From assembly GCA_019635775.1 (NCBI GenBank), contig JAHBYU010000017.1, positions 34,574-98,573 on the forward strand: a DNA stretch of 64,000 bases, read 5' to 3'. This document shows, in pieces, positions 44,542 through 54,457 of the stretch. Under the pieces are notes generated by a model. It was given only the letters and a program-made list of their open reading frames with translations, had not been told where the DNA came from and did not search any database. The DNA comes from Rhizobiaceae bacterium. GTDB taxonomy: Bacteria > Pseudomonadota > Alphaproteobacteria > Rhizobiales > Rhizobiaceae. A program made the position numbers and the translations under genes. Numbering within the stretch: the stretch's first letter is position 1; each line of letters opens with the position of its first letter.

Positions 44542-44835
44542 ATGTCCCGTACTTGCGAACTGACTGGCAAGGCCGTTCTCACAGGCAACAATGTCAGCCA
44601 CGCCAACAACAAGACGAAGCGCCGCTTCCTGCCGAATCTTGTCAACGTTACGCTGATCTCCGAAGCGTTGAACCAGAATGTGCGCCTGCGCATTTCGGCC
44701 AACGCCCTGCGTTCTGTCGAGCATCGCGGTGGCCTCGACGCGTTCCTGGCCAAGGCCGATGCAGCCGAACTGTCGCAGCGCGCCCGCCTGCTGAAGAAGC
44801 AGATTGCCAAGAAGGTCGCCGAACAGGCTGCCTGA
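44542..44835 (+). CDS. rpmB: 50S ribosomal protein L28
   Basis: 97 residues. Seen: [29 protein letters not shown], the family N-terminus with the SHAxNKTKRRF core, then [40 protein letters not shown]. Alphaproteobacterial L28 is longer than E. coli's, and this length fits. AAGG is about 10 bases before ATG 44542. In rhizobia it is monocistronic or paired with cobT neighbourhood genes, as here. Confidence 0.97.
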   Translation: MSRTCELTGKAVLTGNNVSHANNKTKRRFLPNLVNVTLISEALNQNVRLRISANALRSVEHRGGLDAFLAKADAAELSQRARLLKKQIAKKVAEQAA

Positions 44836-44847
44836 TCGAATTGATCC

Positions 44848-44865
44848 GGGCGGTGCAAGCCGCCC
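44848..44865 (+). other. hairpin in the rpmB-transporter gap
   Basis: GGGCGG (44848-44853) and CCGCCC (44860-44865) pair over the loop TGCAAG. No T-run follows, so it is a weak terminator at best; it lies directly before the preQ1-I-like element. Confidence 0.45.
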
Positions 44866-44896
44866 GACTGGTTCCATCACCCAGGATAAAAAAATG
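44866..44896 (+). promoter_or_regulatory. candidate preQ1-I-like riboswitch at the transporter start codon
   Basis: CTGG (44868-44871) pairs with CCAG (44881-44884). The loop starts TTCCATCAC, and an A-rich tail GATAAAAAAATG follows, ending in the start codon. Loop CAT (44875-44877) could pair with ATG (44894-44896) to make an H-type pseudoknot. GGTTC, CACCC and ATAAAAAA all appear in known preQ1-I aptamers. One loop is about three bases shorter than in the Bacillus aptamer, so this is a candidate only. The gene it would control transports queuosine precursors. Confidence 0.35.
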
Positions 44897-45577
44897 CTTC
44901 GCCTAAAAGCTTATTTGCCTTTCGTGGCAGCCATGGCGCTTGTCGTAGTGGCTTCCAATGTGCTCGTGCAGTTTCCGGTCAACGGGCACCTTGGCGACAT
45001 CGCGCTCGCCGACATCCTGACCTGGGGCGCTTTCACCTACCCGTTCGCATTCCTCGTGACCGATCTTGCCAACCGCCGGCACGGGCCACAGGCCGCGCGG
45101 CGCATCGTCTTTGTCGGCTTCATGCTGGCGGTCATCTGCTCCATCGTCGTTCCGCCATTGCTTTTCCGCCACGGTCTGATCGAGTTCGAGATGGCGGCAA
45201 ACCGGCTTGTTCGCATCGCCATTGCTTCGGGCGCGGCCTTCCTGATCGCCCAGCTTCTCGACATCACCGTGTTCAACCGGCTGCGCCGGCAGTCCTGGTG
45301 GCGGGCTCCGGTTTTTGGCTCACTTGCCGGATCGGTCCTCGACACCGCGATCTTCTTTTCGGTAGCCTTCTCCGCCACATTCTCCTTCGTAGGGCCCAAC
45401 GATGCATTTGCGCTGGAAGGCGCGCCTCTTCTGGGCTTCCTTTCGCTCGAAACCGCGCGGTGGATATCCTGGGCCGCCGGGGACCTTACAGTGAAGCTCC
45501 TGATCGCGATCTTTGCGCTAATCCCCTACCGGCTGATCGCCGCGAGATGGGCGCAACCGGCCGCGGCGACGTCTTGA
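44894..45577 (+). CDS. queuosine precursor transporter (YhhQ/VUT family)
   Basis: 227 residues with six hydrophobic helices. Seen: VASNVLVQFPVNGHLGDIALADILTWGAFTYPFAFLVTDLANRRHG, with the FxYPFxFLVTDL signature of COG1738/YhhQ proteins, which import queuosine precursors (preQ0/preQ1). The genome encodes a GluQ-RS at 13.6 kb that acts on queuosine-modified tRNA, which is consistent. ATG at 44894, with AGGA about eight bases upstream. The stop overlaps the next gene's start (TTGA). Confidence 0.92.
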   Translation: MLRLKAYLPFVAAMALVVVASNVLVQFPVNGHLGDIALADILTWGAFTYPFAFLVTDLANRRHGPQAARRIVFVGFMLAVICSIVVPPLLFRHGLIEFEMAANRLVRIAIASGAAFLIAQLLDITVFNRLRRQSWWRAPVFGSLAGSVLDTAIFFSVAFSATFSFVGPNDAFALEGAPLLGFLSLETARWISWAAGDLTVKLLIAIFALIPYRLIAARWAQPAAATS

Positions 45578-46242
45578 TACCCTGGGTCCATCTGGACAGC
45601 GCCCCGATTCCCGGCGGCGGGGAATTGCGTCTGAAGCGACGCGGCGATGAATTCTCAATCATGCTCGGTGCGAACGAGCTCATGAACAGCCGGCTCTCCG
45701 GATCGGAGGAAGCGCTGGCACGGCTTTCCATAGCAAAGCTGAATGGCCCGAAGGCGCCGCAGGTGCTGATCGGCGGACTTGGCATGGGGTTCACGCTCCG
45801 TGCAGCGCTGAAAGCCCTTGGTCCCGATGCACGCATCACGGTGGCAGAACTTGTGCCTGAGGTTGTGGCCTGGGCCAGAGGCCCGATGGCTCCGGTCTTT
45901 GCGGGATGCCTCGACGATCCGCGACTGAGCTTGCTTGAGGACGATGTAACCGCGCCGATCCTCAAGGCAGTGTCGGCCTGGGATGCGATCCTGCTGGACG
46001 TCGACAATGGACCCGAAGGCCTTTCGCGGGAGGCAAATGACAGCCTCTACGATGCGCGCGGGCTGGCGCAGGCGCATCGCGCGTTGGCAAAGGGCGGCGT
46101 GCTGGCCGTCTGGTCGCAAGGCCCCGATCCGCGCTTTACAAAGAGACTCAAAGCCGCTGGCTTCTCCGTCGATGAAGTCAAGGTCCGCGCCAATGCCGGA
46201 AAAAGCGGAGCTCGCCATACCATCTGGCTCGCAACGAAATAG
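45574..46242 (+). CDS. spermidine synthase-like (class I SAM-dependent) protein
   Basis: 222 residues from TTG at 45574 (IPWVHLDSAPIPGGGEL), which overlaps the transporter's TGA as TTGA; an in-frame ATG at 45547 would overlap it further. Seen: MLGANELMNSRLSGSEEALARL, the SAM-binding LIGGLGMGFTLRAAL (motif I, about 67-81), the acidic strand end VAELVPEVVAW, WDAILLDVDNGPEGL (DxxDGP-like), and GGVLAVWSQGPDPRF. It resembles polyamine synthase-like proteins but lacks a typical polyamine pocket, so the substrate is open. Confidence 0.85.
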   Translation: MIPWVHLDSAPIPGGGELRLKRRGDEFSIMLGANELMNSRLSGSEEALARLSIAKLNGPKAPQVLIGGLGMGFTLRAALKALGPDARITVAELVPEVVAWARGPMAPVFAGCLDDPRLSLLEDDVTAPILKAVSAWDAILLDVDNGPEGLSREANDSLYDARGLAQAHRALAKGGVLAVWSQGPDPRFTKRLKAAGFSVDEVKVRANAGKSGARHTIWLATK

Positions 46243-46286
46243 CCGTCCAACCCAGGCGATGCGCGTCTGCGTCGTGGCACTGGAGG

Positions 46287-47351
46287 CTACGGCGTGCGGC
46301 TTGCCTGAGGCTCCGCCTCGTCGTGCAGCACGAACTCCAGATAGAGAGTGCGCTGCAGGATCGACTGGTTGTCATCCGACATGAGCGATACCATCTGGGC
46401 GCCATCGTCGCGGGTCCAGATGTCCAGAGCTTCCATATTGTCGATCTGGTTAAGCATGTCGGCCTCCATGATCACCGGGCCGTCGGCCACCGAACCTTTA
46501 GAGATGCTCTCCCCATAGATCCGTCTCAGTCTCATCTTGACGCCCGAGAGCATCGAGAAGCTGCGTTCGAGAAGCAGAAGGTCTCCGTTGGGCAGAAACG
46601 CACCGTCAGTGATATCGAACTCGCCGTGGCGCTTGACCGTGAAGATGCCCTTGTTCGGGCCTTCGATGATGGCCGCAAAGACGTTGCCATGCCGGTCCAG
46701 GCTTTTTTCCGTGACGACAACCAGCCCACCCTCATGCTGCCCGTAGGGATAGGAATAGGCGACGGTTTCAAAGCTCCGGTTCTGGCGCAACTCACGCTTT
46801 GGAATCAGGAAATCGAGTTCCCTGAAGGCCGGCTTCATCGCATCTGGCGCAATCCTGAACTGCGAGACACGGTGATCCCGTTCGAAACCGACGGTCGCGA
46901 TGCCATCCTTCACGGCAAGTCCTTCAGCGTCGACTTCCCGTTTGCTGCCGGAGCGCTTGCCGGAGCGGTCGAACATCTGCTCCATGCGGAAATGGCCGAA
47001 CCCCTCTGGCTTCCCCTCCGGACCTCGCTCGACCGATCCGAAAAACCACAAGCCGTTATCGGATACGCCGATGAAGTCGCTGCCGGGCTTCAGGAAGCGG
47101 AACGACGAAAACCCGCCGAAGTCACGCGACGACGACGTCATTTCCAGGCCACCAACGAATTCGAGAGGCCCGAAACGAGTCTCTGAACTTCCTATCCGGA
47201 AATTGCTGATGGGACGGGCCGAGACTTCGATTTGTCCGGGGGCGCCCGCTTCGGCACGTAACTGCTGATGGCTGGTAAGATGAGCGACAAGGCTCAGCCC
47301 GGCCGCGACGAAGACGAGCCAGAACAGCCCCCTCCGCATGGCTTGGCTCAT
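46287..47351 (-). CDS. esterase-like activity of phytase family protein
   Basis: 354 residues. A membrane/signal helix (about 8-25) is followed by a beta-propeller-like phytase-like domain: [52 protein letters not shown] and [10 protein letters not shown]. These are the repeated blades of the PF13449 phytase-like family. Its actual activity is not known; despite the name these are not proven phytases. The ATG overlaps the cobT TGA (ATGA), so it is translationally coupled and probably the third gene of cobS-cobT-phytase-like. Confidence 0.87.
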   Translation of the reverse strand: MSQAMRRGLFWLVFVAAGLSLVAHLTSHQQLRAEAGAPGQIEVSARPISNFRIGSSETRFGPLEFVGGLEMTSSSRDFGGFSSFRFLKPGSDFIGVSDNGLWFFGSVERGPEGKPEGFGHFRMEQMFDRSGKRSGSKREVDAEGLAVKDGIATVGFERDHRVSQFRIAPDAMKPAFRELDFLIPKRELRQNRSFETVAYSYPYGQHEGGLVVVTEKSLDRHGNVFAAIIEGPNKGIFTVKRHGEFDITDGAFLPNGDLLLLERSFSMLSGVKMRLRRIYGESISKGSVADGPVIMEADMLNQIDNMEALDIWTRDDGAQMVSLMSDDNQSILQRTLYLEFVLHDEAEPQASRTP

Positions 47352-49246
47352 CCGCCGCGTCTCAACGAACCTCGCCGCGTTTCGCGAACCGTCTCTTCAC
47401 CGAACAGCGAAGCCAGCTGTTCCGTCATCGCTCCGGCAAGCTCTTCCGCATCAACAATGGTCACGGCGCGCCTGTAGTAGCGCGTGACATCGTGGCCGAT
47501 GCCGATGGCGAGCAGTTCCACCGGGGAGCGCGTCTCGATTAGTTCGATGACGCCCCGCAGGTGGCGCTCGAGATAATTGCCGGGATTGACCGAAAGGGTG
47601 GAATCGTCGACCGGGGCGCCGTCCGAGATCACCATCAGGATCTTGCGCTGTTCGGGGCGAGCAATCAGGCGCTGATGCGCCCACAGCAGCGCCTCGCCGT
47701 CGATGTTTTCCTTGAGCAGACCTTCGCGCATCATCAGCCCGAGATTGCGTCGGGCTCGACGCCAGGGCGCGTCGGCTGACTTGTAGATGATATGGCGCAG
47801 GTCGTTCAGCCGTCCCGGATTCGGGGGCTTGCCGTCCTTCAGCCACTTCTCGCGCGATTGGCCACCCTTCCATGCACGGGTCGTGAAGCCGAGAATCTCG
47901 ACCGAAACCCCGCAGCGTTCCAGCGTGCGCGCAAGGATATCGGCGCATGTCGCTGCAACCGTGATAGGTCGACCGCGCATCGACCCCGAATTGTCGAGCA
48001 CGAGACTGACGACGGTATCACGGAATTTGGTATCGCGCTCCTGCTTGAACGACAGCGGCTGCATCGGGTCGATGACGACGCGCACAAGCCGGGCCGGATC
48101 GAGATAACCTTCCTCCAGATCGAAGTCCCAGGAACGGTTCTGCTGTGCCATGAGGCGTCGCTGCAGCCTGTTGGCAAGGCGCCCCACGACGCCCTGCAGG
48201 TTCGCGAGCTGCTTGTCGAGGAAGGCTCTTAGCCGGTCGAGTTCTTCTTCCTCGCAAAGCTCCTCGGCGCCGACGGTCTCATCGAATGCGGTGGTGAAGA
48301 TCTTGTAGTCGACCTGCCTGGGCAGATCATCGAACGGATTGTCCTTGCGCTTGGCCTCTCCCGGCGTTTCGGCGTCCGGGTCGTCCTCGTCGGAAAACTC
48401 ATCTGATGTGGCGTCTGCCGCCTCCATCTCGCCGGCCTGTTCCTCCTCAGCGGAGGTATCCTGATCCTCGGACTGGGACTGATCAGCGCCCGAATCGTCC
48501 TCGCCGCCATCGTCGGACTGCTCATCGCCCTGCGGCTGGGGGTCTTCGCTGTCTTCCGATTCGTCCGACTGTTCCTCGTCGCCGAAATCCTCGGCCATCT
48601 CCATGGAAGCCAGCATCTCGCGAACAACACGCGCAAAGGCCTGCTGGTCCTCCACATTGCCCGCAAGATGGTCCAGATCGGCTCCGGCTTTCTCCTCGAC
48701 CCAGTCGCGCCAGAGATCGACCACGCGCTCGCCACTCTTTGGCGTTGCGCGGCCGGTGAGCTTTTCGCGAACCATCAGGGCCAGCGCCTCCTCGATAGGC
48801 GCATCAGTGCGGTCGCGCACATCCGCCAGGCTGGCCTTGCTGTATTTTTCCTCCAGCATGTGGTCGATATTGTCGGCCACGCCGGCCATGCGCAACGAAC
48901 CGATCGCCTCGACGCGAGCCTGCTCCACCGCGTCGAAGACGGCGCGGGCCTGCTTGCCCTCCGGGGCGAACTTCGTATGGACGCGCATGTCGTGGCAGGC
49001 GCGCTTCAGCGCCATGGAATCGCCAAGACCGCGCGTCACCGCTATGTCATTGCTGGTCGGTTTTTTGGGCAATTCGGGCAACCGCGCACGATTGCCGGCC
49101 AGCGCGGGCTTGTCCTTGGCGAACCCCACCTCCATCTCGTTGTCGCCCGAGATGGCGCGCATGCATACCGTCACCGCCCGCTTGAAAACGTCGGTGTCTG
49201 GGCCGCTCTTCGACCTGTTGCGCGTGTTGTCGCCGGGACCGGCCAT
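47348..49246 (-). CDS. cobT: aerobic cobaltochelatase subunit CobT
   Basis: 632 residues. With CobS and CobN it inserts cobalt into hydrogenobyrinic acid a,c-diamide in aerobic cobalamin synthesis. Seen: an N-terminal domain, a very acidic central segment (many Glu/Asp/Ser runs such as [13 protein letters not shown], about residues 210-320), and a C-terminal von Willebrand A domain with the MIDAS motif [13 protein letters not shown] and [12 protein letters not shown]. Length fits rhizobial CobT. It starts 12 bp after cobS. Confidence 0.96.
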   Translation of the reverse strand: MAGPGDNTRNRSKSGPDTDVFKRAVTVCMRAISGDNEMEVGFAKDKPALAGNRARLPELPKKPTSNDIAVTRGLGDSMALKRACHDMRVHTKFAPEGKQARAVFDAVEQARVEAIGSLRMAGVADNIDHMLEEKYSKASLADVRDRTDAPIEEALALMVREKLTGRATPKSGERVVDLWRDWVEEKAGADLDHLAGNVEDQQAFARVVREMLASMEMAEDFGDEEQSDESEDSEDPQPQGDEQSDDGGEDDSGADQSQSEDQDTSAEEEQAGEMEAADATSDEFSDEDDPDAETPGEAKRKDNPFDDLPRQVDYKIFTTAFDETVGAEELCEEEELDRLRAFLDKQLANLQGVVGRLANRLQRRLMAQQNRSWDFDLEEGYLDPARLVRVVIDPMQPLSFKQERDTKFRDTVVSLVLDNSGSMRGRPITVAATCADILARTLERCGVSVEILGFTTRAWKGGQSREKWLKDGKPPNPGRLNDLRHIIYKSADAPWRRARRNLGLMMREGLLKENIDGEALLWAHQRLIARPEQRKILMVISDGAPVDDSTLSVNPGNYLERHLRGVIELIETRSPVELLAIGIGHDVTRYYRRAVTIVDAEELAGAMTEQLASLFGEETVRETRRGSLRRGG

Positions 49247-49258
49247 CGATGCCCCGTA

Positions 49259-50245
49259 TCAGCCCAGCACGACGTTGGCCGCCGATTCAGGAAGATCCTG
49301 GCCGAAGGCGCGCTGGAAGAACTCGGCGACGATGGACCGTTCCAGTTCGTCGCACTTGTTGAGGAAAGTCAGCCGGAAAGCGAGCCCGATATCGCCGAAG
49401 ATTTCGGCGTTTTCGGCCCATGTGATCACCGTGCGCGGGCTCATGACCGTCGAGAGGTCGCCATTGATGAACGCCTGCCGGGTCATGTCGGCAACGCGCA
49501 CCATCTTGTTGACGATATCCCTGCCCTTGGCGTCGCGATAATGCTTCGCCTTGGCCAGAACGATGTTCACCTCGTTGTCGTGCGGCAGGTAGTTGAGCGT
49601 GGTAACGATGGACCAGCGGTCCATCTGCGCCTGGTTGATCTGTTGGGTGCCGTGATAAAGGCCCGTCGTGTCGCCAAGACCGACCGTGTTGGCCGTTGCG
49701 AAGAGGCGAAATGCCGGATGCGGGCGGATGACGCGGCTCTGATCCAGAAGGGTCAGGCGGCCGGAGGACTCAAGCACTCGCTGGATAACGAACATGACGT
49801 CAGGCCGGCCTGCGTCATACTCGTCGAAGCACAGTGCGATATTGTGCTGATAGGCCCATGGCAGGATGCCGTCGCGGAACTCGGTGATCTGCTGCCCGTC
49901 CTGCAGGACGATAGCATCCTTGCCGACTAGGTCGATGCGGCTGACATGGCTGTCGAGATTGACGCGGACACAAGGCCAATTCAGGCGGGCGGCCACCTGC
50001 TCGATATGGGTCGACTTGCCGGTACCATGATATCCGGAAACCATGACACGCCGGTTGAAGGCAAAGCCGGCAAGGATGGCAAGCGTTGTCTGCTTGTCGA
50101 ACAGATAGTCAGGATCGACATCGGGCACGTGTTCCGTCGCCACCGAATAGGCGGGCACCACCATGCTGGATTCGAAGCCGAACGTATCCTTGACCGAAAC
50201 GGTCGTGTCGGGAAGGTTGGCTATGTCGCGGTCGACCTTGTTCAT
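49259..50245 (-). CDS. cobS: aerobic cobaltochelatase subunit CobS
   Basis: 328 residues, an AAA+ ATPase of the MoxR/CobS type. Seen: Walker [10 protein letters not shown] (about residues 67-75), LCFDEYDAG as Walker B, the sensor segment [12 protein letters not shown], and a C-terminal lid. It forms a hexameric motor with CobT for cobalt insertion. ATG at 50245 follows a short leader; no B12 riboswitch is visible in the 100 bases upstream. Operon with cobT and the phytase-like gene. Confidence 0.97.
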   Translation of the reverse strand: MNKVDRDIANLPDTTVSVKDTFGFESSMVVPAYSVATEHVPDVDPDYLFDKQTTLAILAGFAFNRRVMVSGYHGTGKSTHIEQVAARLNWPCVRVNLDSHVSRIDLVGKDAIVLQDGQQITEFRDGILPWAYQHNIALCFDEYDAGRPDVMFVIQRVLESSGRLTLLDQSRVIRPHPAFRLFATANTVGLGDTTGLYHGTQQINQAQMDRWSIVTTLNYLPHDNEVNIVLAKAKHYRDAKGRDIVNKMVRVADMTRQAFINGDLSTVMSPRTVITWAENAEIFGDIGLAFRLTFLNKCDELERSIVAEFFQRAFGQDLPESAANVVLG

Positions 50246-50345
50246 AACATCCTCACGCGCGGCACATCATGCGCCGGCAAATACCTCGATCTGTCCGGGG
50301 GCGTCTTAGCAGACCCTGCGGCAAGCACAAACGGGCTTTATTGCC

Positions 50346-50963
50346 TCAGCATAGCCCCGCTTGCTTCAGCACTCGATAGGCCTGCAGCACATCGCGAAAC
50401 CGCTCTTCAGAACCCCTGTCGCCACCATTCGCATCTGGATGGTGCCTCTTGACCAGCTCCTTATAGCGCGACTTGATTTCCGCGCCAGTCGCCTTCGTAT
50501 CAAGGCCAAGCGTTTCCAGCGCCTTGGCCTCAAGAGGCTTGGCCTTGCGCTCGCGCGGCTGGCGCTGGTCCTTCGGTCCGCCAAACAGATTGAACGGATC
50601 GCGCATGCGATTGTAGTAGCCGGCGCGACCGGAACGCATCTGCGCCATATCAGGGGATGAGCGCGTACCGCCGCCTGTGCCCATCTTCCAGGTCGGCCGA
50701 TGCCCGGTGAGCGCCTCCTTCTGGAAACGTGCGATGTCTGAGTCCGGCACGCCCGAGAAGTAGTTGAAGCCCTTGTTGTACTCGCGCACGTGGTCGATAC
50801 AGAAACGAAAATACTCGCCTTCCTTCATCCGGCCGACAGGCGCGCGGTGTGTGCCGGCCTCCTTGCAGCCATCCCACTGGCAGGCCGGCGCGCGCGACTT
50901 CAGCTCCGCATCCTTTTCCGGGCGGATTCGAATCTTCTCGAAATATTTCGGATACGGCTTCAT
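50346..50963 (-). CDS. DnaJ-domain protein with N-terminal Cys/His region
   Basis: 205 residues. The C-terminal 60 residues form a J-domain: LETLGLDTKATGAEIKSRYKELVKRHHPDANGGDRGSEERFRDVLQAYRVL, with the HPD signature. The N-terminal half is typical of a conserved rhizobial J-protein: CQWDGCKEAGTHRAPVG with cysteines and a later FCIDHVREYNKGFNYF, perhaps binding a metal. J-domain proteins stimulate DnaK ATPase; the client is unknown. Alone between cobS and bolA. Confidence 0.9.
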   Translation of the reverse strand: MKPYPKYFEKIRIRPEKDAELKSRAPACQWDGCKEAGTHRAPVGRMKEGEYFRFCIDHVREYNKGFNYFSGVPDSDIARFQKEALTGHRPTWKMGTGGGTRSSPDMAQMRSGRAGYYNRMRDPFNLFGGPKDQRQPRERKAKPLEAKALETLGLDTKATGAEIKSRYKELVKRHHPDANGGDRGSEERFRDVLQAYRVLKQAGLC

Positions 50964-51119
50964 CTGGCAGCGTTATGAGCGCATCGGCAATGCGATACAA
51001 GAATTGACATTTCCGGGAAACGCTCCCAACCCGGTGCAAATCACCGGATCGTGTACGAGGCCATGATTGCGACTGGCGCACGCGAGCGACCGGACCATAT
51101 ATGGGCAAAGGAGACGCCG

Positions 51120-51422
51120 ATGTCGATACAGGCCGTGATGGAAGAAAAACTGAGGCGCGCTCTGTTGCCCGATCGCCTCATCATCATCAACGAGAGCCAT
51201 CTCCATGCCGGCCACCATCACGCTGACTCCGGCCATCATGCGGAATTCGACGGGACCGGCGAGACGCATTTTCGCGTCAGGTTGGTCTCTCCCAAATTCT
51301 CCGGGATGAGCCGGATTGAACGCCATCGAGCGATCAATGAGTTACTGAGCGACGAGCTGAAGGGCGGCGTACACGCGCTGGCGATCGAAGCCGCCGCCCC
51401 TGGAGAAGCCACGCGCTGGTGA
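51120..51422 (+). CDS. BolA family protein
   Basis: 100 residues. BolA proteins work with monothiol glutaredoxins in iron-sulphur traffic and in stress-related morphology. Seen: MEEKLRRALLPDRLIIINESHLHAGHHHADSGH (helix, then the conserved NESHxHxGH region), GETHFRVRLVSPKFSGMSRIERHRAINELL, and AIEA. ATG at 51120 has AAAGGAG about seven bases upstream; the earlier in-frame start at 51051 was rejected. The name bolA as a precise orthologue is not certain. Confidence 0.95.
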   Translation: MSIQAVMEEKLRRALLPDRLIIINESHLHAGHHHADSGHHAEFDGTGETHFRVRLVSPKFSGMSRIERHRAINELLSDELKGGVHALAIEAAAPGEATRW

Positions 51423-51426
51423 TTTA

Positions 51427-51446
51427 GGGCCCGACCTCATGGGCCC
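51427..51446. terminator. possible bidirectional terminator hairpin between bolA and aroB
   Basis: GGGCCC (51427-51432) and GGGCCC (51441-51446) can pair over an 8-base loop in the gap between convergent bolA and aroB. No T-run follows on either side, so this is uncertain. The segment cctcatgggc occurs twice nearby. Confidence 0.3.
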
Positions 51447-51460
51447 GTCCTCATGGGCAG

Positions 51461-52573
51461 TCAAGCTTTCAGGCTGACATCCAGGAAAGACAGGACTTCC
51501 GAAGACGGCACATTCTTCGCGATAAAGCTCTTGCCGACGCCATGCGTGAGGATGAAGGTCAGTTCCCCACGGGAAACCTTCTTGTCCTGTGCGATGTAGG
51601 AAAGAAGCCGTTCGGCATCGGGCAAGCCACCCGGAATGTCAGACATCCGCCAGGGCAATCCGACTGCCCGCAGATGCGTCTCGACCCGCAGTGCGTCGTC
51701 CATGCTGCAAAGATTGAGGCGCGAGGAGAAACGATGGGCGAGCGCCATGCCGATCGCAACCCCTTCGCCATGGACGAGCCTTGCGCTGTCATAGCCGGTC
51801 GCGGCCTCCAGCGCATGGCCGAACGTATGTCCGAGGTTGAGAAGCGCGCGGTCCCCGGTCTCGAACTCGTCACGCGCGACGACATCGGCCTTTGCGCGAC
51901 AGGATTCGGCTATGGCCCGCGTGCGAGCCGGGCCACCAGAAAAAACTTCCCGCCAGTTGCCCTCGAGCCAGGCGAAGAAATCAGGCCGATCGATCAGCCC
52001 GTATTTCGCAACCTCCGCGTAGCCTGCGCGAAACTCGCGTTCCGGCAGCGTGTCGAGGACGCCGGTATCTGCAAGGACCAGTTGGGGCTGATGGAACACT
52101 CCGACGAGGTTCTTTCCGTGTTCGCTGTTGATGCCTGTCTTGCCACCGACGGAAGAATCGACCTGCGCCAGCAAGGACGTCGGAATCTGAACGAAGCGCA
52201 TGCCGCGCCTGACTATGCCTGCAGCGAAGCCAGCCAAATCCCCTATCACACCGCCGCCAAGCGCAATCACCGCATCGCCACGCTCCAGTCGCGCTGACAA
52301 GATGCCGTCCACGACCTGCTGCAAGGACGCGAAGCTCTTTGTCCTTTCACCCGGAGGCAGTGTGATGACGGCATATTGCGTGCCGATCCTGTCCAGGCTG
52401 CCAGTCAGCGCAGCAAGATGCGCACGCGCCACGTTTTCATCGGTCACGATCGCAACACGCGCGCCGGGCAGGACCTTTGCAATCTCATCCCCTGCCTGCT
52501 CCAAAAGACGCCCGCCAATGCGGATATCGTAGGTTCGTTCGCCGAGGCTGACCGGCACGATCTCCATGTTCAT
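51461..52573 (-). CDS. aroB: 3-dehydroquinate synthase
   Basis: 370 residues. Shikimate pathway step two, making 3-dehydroquinate with NAD and a divalent metal. Seen: [30 protein letters not shown] (NAD loop), [21 protein letters not shown], and metal-ligand histidines in [13 protein letters not shown]. Start ATG at 52573 overlaps the aroK TGA (ATGA), with a second ATG two codons later. A hairpin follows the stop. Confidence 0.96.
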   Translation of the reverse strand: MNMEIVPVSLGERTYDIRIGGRLLEQAGDEIAKVLPGARVAIVTDENVARAHLAALTGSLDRIGTQYAVITLPPGERTKSFASLQQVVDGILSARLERGDAVIALGGGVIGDLAGFAAGIVRRGMRFVQIPTSLLAQVDSSVGGKTGINSEHGKNLVGVFHQPQLVLADTGVLDTLPEREFRAGYAEVAKYGLIDRPDFFAWLEGNWREVFSGGPARTRAIAESCRAKADVVARDEFETGDRALLNLGHTFGHALEAATGYDSARLVHGEGVAIGMALAHRFSSRLNLCSMDDALRVETHLRAVGLPWRMSDIPGGLPDAERLLSYIAQDKKVSRGELTFILTHGVGKSFIAKNVPSSEVLSFLDVSLKA

Positions 52574-53172
52574 GAAGCATTCCCGTCGGTTGCTGGAGGC
52601 CTCTGCAGGTACCGTGACAGCGAGTCGATGACTTCGCCCGCGATTATTTCCTTGCGCTCGTCACGTGTCGGAACAGTCACGTCCGACAGCGCATATACCG
52701 GATAGCGTTCATCCATGAGCTTTTCGAGAACCGCCCGCGGGTTTGCCGTTTTCAAGAGAGGTCGGTTCTGCTTCTTCGATACCCGGCCGAACAACGTGTC
52801 CAGGTCGGCCTTCAGCCAGACCGAGACGCCCATTTCCGAGATCGCCTGCCGGGTATGCTCGTTCATGAACGCACCGCCCCCGGTGGAGAGCACCTGAGGC
52901 CCGTTTTCCAGCAAGCGCAGGATCACCCGCTGCTCCAGCGCACGGAACTCGGCTTCGCCATATGCCTCGAACAGTTCCGGGATCGTCATCCGCGACACGC
53001 TTTCTATCTCATGGTCGCTGTCGGCGAACCGCAGTCCAAGCATGGTCGCCACTTTCCGTCCGATAGCGGTTTTTCCTGCCCCCATCAGGCCGACGAAAAC
53101 GACCGAACGGGAACCCAACGCGCCCATCAGGCCGCGAACCTCATCGTCGGTGATCGAAGGACTCCCCGTCAT
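52570..53172 (-). CDS. aroK: shikimate kinase
   Basis: 200 residues. It phosphorylates shikimate with ATP. Seen: Walker [19 protein letters not shown] (about 27-44), substrate Asp in [34 protein letters not shown], and the lid with [13 protein letters not shown] at 53172 ([14 protein letters not shown]); the earlier in-frame start adds a non-conserved stretch. It is the first gene of aroK-aroB, an ATGA-coupled pair as in other Alphaproteobacteria. Confidence 0.95.
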   Translation of the reverse strand: MTGSPSITDDEVRGLMGALGSRSVVFVGLMGAGKTAIGRKVATMLGLRFADSDHEIESVSRMTIPELFEAYGEAEFRALEQRVILRLLENGPQVLSTGGGAFMNEHTRQAISEMGVSVWLKADLDTLFGRVSKKQNRPLLKTANPRAVLEKLMDERYPVYALSDVTVPTRDERKEIIAGEVIDSLSRYLQRPPATDGNAS

Positions 53173-53300
53173 CGCCGCGTTTCGACACAAAAGCGGAGTT
53201 GCGTCAAGCAAGCGATTCGGACCATCGCCCTTGTCTTGTCCAGATTCGCACCGCATAAGGGCCCGGGACGAAAAACAGAGGCGGGCGAGTCGGAAGATCG

Positions 53301-53453
53301 ATGCCGACGCTATTCAGATTTGTCATAACACTCTGCATTCTGGCGGCACTCGGCTACGGTGCAATGCTGGCGCTTGTCATTCTGGTCGAACCCAGAACCG
53401 CCGAGATAAGTGAACGCATCCCCGCCGAAAGGCTCAACATCCAGCGACAATGA
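53301..53453 (+). CDS. 50-residue single-pass membrane protein upstream of xerD
   Basis: From ATG at 53301: [20 protein letters not shown], one transmembrane helix to about residue 31 ([10 protein letters not shown]), then a short polar tail [15 protein letters not shown] ending IQRQ. The TGA overlaps the xerD ATG (ATGA), so the two are translationally coupled. I recognise the pattern as a small protein (helix, then a VEP...RIP motif) found before xerD in Rhizobiales; this is from memory and the role is unknown. The gene lies 128 bp beyond the divergent aroK start. Its small size makes it easy to miss. Confidence 0.7.
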   Translation: MPTLFRFVITLCILAALGYGAMLALVILVEPRTAEISERIPAERLNIQRQ

Positions 53454-54367
53454 ACAGCGCGGCGCTTATCGAGGCTTTCCTTGAGATGATGAGCGTCGAG
53501 CGCGGTGCATCCGACAATACGCTGTCGAGCTATCGACGCGACCTCGAGGACGCCTCGGACACATTGGGCGGGAAGCTTGCCGACGCGGACAGCGCGAGCA
53601 TCAGGTCTTATCTCGAAGGCATCACGGCGCGAGGCTTTGCAGCATCGTCGCAGGCCCGCCGGCTTTCGTCCCTGCGCCAGTTCTTCAAGTTCCTTTATGC
53701 CGAAAACCTGCGGCCCGACGATCCCACCGGCACGCTGGACAGTCCCAAGAGAGAACGCTCGCTACCCAAGACGATGTCGGAAGCCGAAACAGGGCAACTG
53801 CTCGACCGCGCAGCGCTTGAGGCCGCCGAAGACGGCGGCGACAAGGGGCGCGCGATGCGCCTGCATGCTTTGGTGGAGGTGCTCTATGCGACGGGATTGC
53901 GGGTTTCCGAACTCGTAAGCCTTCCGGTGACTGTCGCATTGCGCGACGACCGTTTTTTCGTCGTCCGGGGCAAGGGCAACAAGGAAAGAATGGTTCCGCT
54001 GTCGCCCAAGGCACGGCAGGCGATGCAGGCATGGCTGGAGCTAAGAGGCAGGAACGCAGCCTTCGCGCAAAGTCCCTTTCTATTTCCGGCGAACTCGGAA
54101 AGCGGCTACCTGACCAGACAGGTTTTCGCACGTGACCTGAAAGATCTCGCCGCACGAGCCGGAATTCCTGCCGCCAAGGTGTCTCCACACGTGCTGAGGC
54201 ATGCCTTCGCAAGCCATTTGCTGCAGAATGGCGCCGATCTCAGGGCGGTACAACAACTGCTCGGCCACGCCGATATATCGACAACGCAGATATATACCCA
54301 TGTGCTGGAGGAGAGGCTTGTGAGGCTGGTCAATGACCACCATCCGCTTGCCGACCCGTCCCCGTAA
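53450..54367 (+). CDS. xerD: site-specific tyrosine recombinase XerD
   Basis: 305 residues. It resolves chromosome dimers at dif with XerC and FtsK, and acts as a core-genome gene here. Seen: an N-terminal SAM-like DNA-binding domain ([27 protein letters not shown]), catalytic Arg in [12 protein letters not shown], Lys in [13 protein letters not shown], HxxR in [14 protein letters not shown], His in [11 protein letters not shown], and Tyr in IYTHV. The length is normal. It is coupled to the small membrane protein by ATGA. Confidence 0.94.
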   Translation: MNSAALIEAFLEMMSVERGASDNTLSSYRRDLEDASDTLGGKLADADSASIRSYLEGITARGFAASSQARRLSSLRQFFKFLYAENLRPDDPTGTLDSPKRERSLPKTMSEAETGQLLDRAALEAAEDGGDKGRAMRLHALVEVLYATGLRVSELVSLPVTVALRDDRFFVVRGKGNKERMVPLSPKARQAMQAWLELRGRNAAFAQSPFLFPANSESGYLTRQVFARDLKDLAARAGIPAAKVSPHVLRHAFASHLLQNGADLRAVQQLLGHADISTTQIYTHVLEERLVRLVNDHHPLADPSP

Positions 54368-54457
54368 GGTTATGTGAAGCTTGATTTCGCGACCCGGGGT
54401 CCCGATCTGGTGGTCTCGCGCGTTCCTTAAGCTCCCGTGCAGCGGTTCGTCCAAGCA

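Noticed and set aside
50246-50345. A cobalamin riboswitch ahead of cobS
   Set aside because: The 100-base gap is too short, and no B12-box-like sequence was seen.
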